Assembly (NCBI GenBank): GCA_944383135.1 | Contig: CALWOL010000128.1 | Location: 1-34,695 of the forward strand | Source: an uncultured Flavonifractor sp. | Lineage (GTDB): Bacteria; Bacillota; Clostridia; Oscillospirales; Oscillospiraceae | Direction of reading: 5' to 3' | DNA: 34,695 nucleotides | In this document: positions 31,565-34,695 of the stretch, piece by piece | Layout: each line of letters opens with the position of its first letter | How positions within the stretch are numbered: the first letter of the stretch is position 1 | Notes under the pieces: model-generated | Told to the model about the DNA's origin: nothing | Database searches by the model: none | The model's input: the letters and a program-made list of their open reading frames with translations, nothing else | Translations under genes and position numbers: made by a program

Positions 31565-31823
31565 ATACAGGCGATGAGAACGACCGCCCTCCGTGAGAGC
31601 CGCCAGAGAATCCGGGTCACCGACTGAGAGCCCGGTCCGGCAGGATGGAGCGGCGCAACACGTTTGAGCCGGCGACCCGATGCCCCGCGGGGAGGTAGGT
31701 CCGCCCGTCCCGCCCGCGTTAGGGGCTCCGAGTGGCGTACGTTGCACACGACGGCGCAATTTTGGGTGGTACCGCGGAGTTTATCCGTCCCGAAGCTGTT
31801 TGTACAGCTTCGGGACTTTTTTT
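31565..31823 (+). promoter_or_regulatory. T-box riboswitch upstream of aspS-gatC-gatA (Asn-type likely)
   Basis: Stem I carries the AG bulge AGAGAA (31605-31610), a distal hairpin CCGGG / CCCGG with a GACTGAGAG loop, and an upper stem GCCGC / GCGGC. The 3' strand of the specifier loop reads GCAACACG (31655-31662). AAC (Asn, 31657-31659) is the triplet that fits the downstream pathway, but CAA (Gln) and CAC (His) overlap it, and I cannot fix the register by eye. The antiterminator core GGGTGGTACCGCGGA lies at 31764-31778 and the terminator follows. This leader fills the roughly 400-bp gap between the glycosylase and aspS genes. Confidence 0.9.
31787..31823 (+). terminator. T-box terminator before aspS
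   Basis: A perfect 12-bp stem GTCCCGAAGCTG / CAGCTTCGGGAC with loop TTTGTA is followed by seven T. The 5' arm is close to the T-box antiterminator core, giving the expected competing folds. Confidence 0.93.
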
Positions 31824-31851
31824 ATGTTGATGCAGAAAGGTTGTGAGCGGT

Positions 31852-33150
31852 ATGGTATTCTTGAGACGGCAGGACGAAGAAAAGGTGGTGGCCCGGAATA
31901 ACCAGGCCGCCCGCCTTCACGGCATGGTTCACGCCCTGCGGGACATGGGAGGCATCACCTTCCTCACCCTGCGCACCCGGCGGGGGCTGGTGCAGTGTGT
32001 GTGCTCCGGCAGGGAGGCCCTGGACGGGGCGGCCGAGGGCTGCGCCGTCACCGCCGCCGGGGTCTGGCGGGAGGAGCCCCGGGCCCCCGGCGGCCGGGAG
32101 CTGGCCCAGGCGCGCCTCACCGTTCTCTCCCGACCCGCCGCCCCCCCTCCGGTGCCCCTGGCCAAGAAAAAGCTGGAGCTCCATCTGGACACCGAGCTGG
32201 GCCTGCGCCCCGTGGTGCTTCGCGCACCCCGGCGGCAGGCGGTGTTCCGCATCCAGGCGGCCATCTGCCGGGCCTTCCGGGAGTACCTCCAGCAGGAGGA
32301 GTTTACCGAAATCCACACCCCCAAGATTGTCCGCACCGGGGCGGAGGGGGGCGCCAACATCTTCCGCCTGGACTATTTTGGAAAGAAGGCCTTCCTGGCC
32401 CAGTCCCCCCAGTTCTACAAGCAGACCATGGTGGGGGTATTTGAGCGGGTCTATGAAATAGGCCCGGTGTTCCGGGCGGAGAAGCACGCCACCCAGCGCC
32501 ACCTGAACGAGTACACCTCCCTGGACTTTGAGATGGGCTATATCGACGGCTTTGCCGACGTGATGAGGATGGAGCAGGGCTTTCTCCGCCGCCTGACGGC
32601 GGTGCTGGAGGCGGACTGCGCCGCCGAGCTGGCGCTGCTGGGGGTGGAGCTGCCCCGGACGGAGGAAATCCCCGCCGTCCGCTTTGATGAAATCAAGGCC
32701 CTGGCGGCGGAGCGGTACGGCTACTCCATCCGGGATCCCTATGACCTGGAGCCGGAGGAGGAGGCGGCCATCGGCCGCTATGCCAGGGAGGTGTGGGGGA
32801 GCGACTTTGTGTTTGTTACCCACTACCCCAGCAAAAAGCGGCCCTTCTACGCCATGGACGACCCCGCCGACGCCCGGTATACCCTCTCCTTCGATTTGCT
32901 CTTCCGGGGGCTGGAGGTGACCACCGGCGGCCAGCGCATCCACGACTACGCCGCCCAGGTGGCCAAGATGGAGGCCAGGGGTATGGACCCGGCGGAGTTT
33001 GAGAGCTATCTGATGATTCACAAATACGGCATGCCCCCCCACGGGGGGCTGGGCATCGGCCTGGAGCGGCTGACCATGCAGCTGTGCGGCCTGGACAACA
33101 TCCGCCGGGCCTGCCTGTTCCCCCGGGACCGCACCCGTCTGGAACCGTAA
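31852..33150 (+). CDS. aspS: Aspartyl-tRNA(Asp/Asn) synthetase, archaeal-type, predicted non-discriminating
   Basis: This 432-aa class II synthetase has an N-terminal OB-fold anticodon domain (about 20-95) and a catalytic core with motif 1 around FTEIHTPKIVRTGAEGG, motif 2 FRAEKHATQRHLNEYTSLD and motif 3 GLGIGLERL. It is the short archaeal-type enzyme without the bacterial GAD insertion. Residues His27 and Pro79 align with the positions that are Trp26 and Lys85 in the discriminating archaeal enzyme, and with His/Pro in enzymes that also charge tRNA-Asn. ATG at 31852 is chosen because AGAAAGG is 11 nt upstream; GTG at 31843 would leave only 2 nt. gatC follows after 12 nt. Confidence 0.95.
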   Translation: MVFLRRQDEEKVVARNNQAARLHGMVHALRDMGGITFLTLRTRRGLVQCVCSGREALDGAAEGCAVTAAGVWREEPRAPGGRELAQARLTVLSRPAAPPPVPLAKKKLELHLDTELGLRPVVLRAPRRQAVFRIQAAICRAFREYLQQEEFTEIHTPKIVRTGAEGGANIFRLDYFGKKAFLAQSPQFYKQTMVGVFERVYEIGPVFRAEKHATQRHLNEYTSLDFEMGYIDGFADVMRMEQGFLRRLTAVLEADCAAELALLGVELPRTEEIPAVRFDEIKALAAERYGYSIRDPYDLEPEEEAAIGRYAREVWGSDFVFVTHYPSKKRPFYAMDDPADARYTLSFDLLFRGLEVTTGGQRIHDYAAQVAKMEARGMDPAEFESYLMIHKYGMPPHGGLGIGLERLTMQLCGLDNIRRACLFPRDRTRLEP

Positions 33151-33162
33151 GGAGGAAATACG

Positions 33163-33450
33163 ATGAAGATTACCGAAGAAATGGTGGATTATATCTCCCG
33201 GCTCTCCCGCCTCCGGCTGCCGGACGGGGAAAAAGCGGCCATGACCGCCCAGCTGGAGGGGATTGTGGCCTATATGGATGTGCTGGACGGTCTGGATACC
33301 GCCGGAACGGAGCCCATGAGCCATGTGTTCCCCCTGAAGAATGTGACCCGGCCCGACGAGACGGCGCCCTCCCAGGCCAGGGAGGAGCTGCTGGCCAACG
33401 GTCCGGCGGTAAAGGACGGGGCCTTCCTGGTGCCCAGGACGGTGGAGTGA
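33163..33450 (+). CDS. gatC: Asp-tRNA(Asn)/Glu-tRNA(Gln) amidotransferase subunit C
   Basis: This 95-aa subunit stabilises GatA and GatB in the transamidase. It has the family pattern: ITEEMVDYISRLSRLRL at the start, the middle block LDTAGTEPMSHVFPLKNVTRPD and the C-terminal AFLVPRTVE. GGAGGAAATACG lies just before the ATG. It lies 12 nt after aspS and 10 nt before gatA, so the three form one operon under the T-box. Confidence 0.96.
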   Translation: MKITEEMVDYISRLSRLRLPDGEKAAMTAQLEGIVAYMDVLDGLDTAGTEPMSHVFPLKNVTRPDETAPSQAREELLANGPAVKDGAFLVPRTVE

Positions 33451-33460
33451 GGTGGAGAAG

Positions 33461-34695
33461 ATGGAGCTGTACAAACTGACCGCCCTGGAGCTGGGGGAAA
33501 AGCTCCGCACCGGCGAGGTCACCCGGCGGGAGGCGGCGGAGGCCGCCCTCTCCCGTATCCGGGCCGCCCAGCCGGACAACAACGCCTTTGTCACCATCAC
33601 CCCTCCGGAGGACCTGGAGGGCGTCCTGCCCGCCTCCCCCCTGGCGGGGGTGCCCATGGCCTGGAAGGACAACATCTGCACCCGGGGGGTGCGTACCACC
33701 TGCGCCTCCAGAATCCTGGGGGAGTTCACCCCTTGCTACGACGCCACGGCGGTGGAGCGGCTGACCGCCGCCGGGGCGGTGAGCCTGGGCAAGCTGAACA
33801 TGGACGAGTTTGCCATGGGCTCCACCTCGGAGACCTCCCGCTTCGGCCCGGTGAAAAATCCCTGGGATTTGTCCCGGGTGCCCGGCGGCTCCTCCGGCGG
33901 GGCGGCGGCCGCAGTGGCGGCGGGGGAGGTGTGGTACGCCATCGGCTCGGACACCGGCGGCTCCATCCGCCAGCCCGCCGCCTGCTGCGGCGTCACCGGG
34001 ATGAAGCCCACCTACGGCGCCGTCTCCCGGTACGGGCTGATTGCCTACGCCTCCTCCCTGGACCAGCTGGGCCCCATCGCCCGCTCCGCCGCCGACTGCG
34101 CCGCGGTGCTGGACGGCATGATGGGACGGGACCCCCGGGATTCCACCAGCCTGGACGTGCCCGCCGGGGGGCTGCTGGCCGCCCTCACCGGGGACCTGCG
34201 GGGCAAGCGGATTGGCCTGCCCGCCCAGAGCTTCGGGGAGGGCTTGGACGGGGAGGTGCGCGCCGCTGTGCTGGCCGCCGCCCGGGTGCTGAGGGATCGG
34301 GGAGCGTCGGTGGAGGAATTTGATCTCCCCGCCGCGGCCTACGCGGTGCCCGCCTACTATGTCCTGGCCTGCGCCGAGGCATCCTCCAACCTGTCCCGGT
34401 TTGACGGGGTGAAGTACGGCTGGCGGGCAGAGGGGTGGGAGGATCTGGAGGAACTGTACACCCAGACCCGCACCCAGGGCTTCGGTACCGAAGTGAAGCG
34501 GCGGATTCTCCTGGGCACCTTCGTGCTGTCCTCCGGCTACTATGACGCCTATTACAAAAAGGCGCTTCAGGCCAGAGCGGTGATCAAGGGGGCTTTTGAC
34601 GCGGCCTTTGCCCGGTATGATCTGCTGCTCACCCCGGTGACCCCCACCACCGCCCCCCGGCTGGGGGAGAGCCTGACCGACCCGCTGAAGATGTA
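33461..34695 (+). CDS. gatA: Asp-tRNA(Asn)/Glu-tRNA(Gln) amidotransferase subunit A, cut at the right edge
   Basis: 411 complete codons are present and the frame is open to the edge; the full protein is usually about 485 aa. GatA is an amidase that frees ammonia from glutamine for conversion of Asp-tRNA-Asn or Glu-tRNA-Gln. The Ser-cisSer-Lys triad is visible: Lys in VPMAWKDNI (about 69), cis-Ser in PGGSSGGAAAAVAAG (about 144) and the nucleophile Ser in SDTGGSIRQPA (about 168). It reaches the conserved C-terminal LLLTPVTPTTAPRLGE. ATG follows GGTGGAGAAG. gatB is expected just outside the window. Confidence 0.97.
   Translation, partial: MELYKLTALELGEKLRTGEVTRREAAEAALSRIRAAQPDNNAFVTITPPEDLEGVLPASPLAGVPMAWKDNICTRGVRTTCASRILGEFTPCYDATAVERLTAAGAVSLGKLNMDEFAMGSTSETSRFGPVKNPWDLSRVPGGSSGGAAAAVAAGEVWYAIGSDTGGSIRQPAACCGVTGMKPTYGAVSRYGLIAYASSLDQLGPIARSAADCAAVLDGMMGRDPRDSTSLDVPAGGLLAALTGDLRGKRIGLPAQSFGEGLDGEVRAAVLAAARVLRDRGASVEEFDLPAAAYAVPAYYVLACAEASSNLSRFDGVKYGWRAEGWEDLEELYTQTRTQGFGTEVKRRILLGTFVLSSGYYDAYYKKALQARAVIKGAFDAAFARYDLLLTPVTPTTAPRLGESLTDPLKM

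Noticed and set aside
31655-31662. A histidine (CAC) specifier in the aspS T-box
   Set aside because: It is possible by strict spacing with the Trp leader, but no histidine gene is in the operon; AAC fits the pathway better. It is kept only as an alternative register.
1-34695. Mobile elements, prophage, toxin-antitoxin or defence genes
   Set aside because: No transposase, integrase, terminal repeats, methylase, nuclease or toxin-like small gene pairs could be found; codon use and GC look even across the window.

Overview
The window looks like chromosomal DNA from a GC-rich, spore-forming member of the Clostridia, most likely an Oscillospiraceae-type gut bacterium (Flavonifractor/Intestinimonas-like). 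This is inferred from the high GC, strong AAGGAGG-type ribosome binding sites, two T-box riboswitches, spoIIR, a V-type ATPase operon and a two-step Asn-tRNA pathway. I see no phage, IS element, CRISPR array or other mobile DNA. Apart from a cut tRNA at the left edge and gatA at the right edge, the genes look intact.

Layout. 1-160: two minus-strand tRNA genes (5' part of an Arg-like tRNA, complete tRNA-Gly(UCC)) with a good promoter. 225-3434 (minus): an ABC importer (ATPase, permease, binding lipoprotein) behind a T-box leader whose specifier codon reads UGG, which predicts tryptophan uptake; its consensus promoter overlaps the 3' end of the next gene. 3421-4335 (minus): a DMT/EamA transporter. 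4398-5605 (plus): a 3-methyladenine DNA glycosylase and a HAD hydrolase. 5629-8082 (minus): a PcrA/UvrD helicase. 8192-14441 (minus): a six-gene operon resembling a D-alanylation (Dlt) system but with altered parts: a transglutaminase-like wall protein, an amino-acid adenylating enzyme, a carrier protein, an MBOAT acyltransferase, a DltD-like SGNH protein and a lipoprotein. 14677-16546 (plus): a GNAT acetyltransferase and an NSS-family transporter. 16586-21766 (minus): a tightly packed run lrp, aminotransferase, thrH, DUF1015, ispE, spoIIR. 22025-30820 (plus): a nine-gene V-type ATPase operon in the order G/H-C-I-K-F-E-A-B-D. 30873-31445 (minus): a family 4 uracil-DNA glycosylase. 31530-34695 (plus): a T-box leader, a non-discriminating aspartyl-tRNA synthetase, gatC and gatA (cut).

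How the parts work together. The right-hand operon charges tRNA-Asn with Asp and then amidates it; the synthetase carries the His and Pro that mark tRNA-Asn-accepting enzymes, and its T-box specifier region contains the overlapping triplets CAA and AAC. The Dlt-like operon would activate an amino acid in the cytosol, load it on a carrier, pass it through the MBOAT channel and place it on an extracellular acceptor. The acceptor and the amino acid are unknown, and the D-Ala-selecting Cys of DltA is replaced.

The two observations I would follow first are: (1) a near-perfect 17-bp hairpin just before spoIIR that buries its Shine-Dalgarno in read-through mRNA, while a sigma-F-like promoter built into its 5' arm would start transcripts in the loop and leave the Shine-Dalgarno free; and (2) the Dlt-like operon, whose MBOAT ends in a DltX-type FIYxxF motif and whose SGNH protein has Cys at the nucleophile position.
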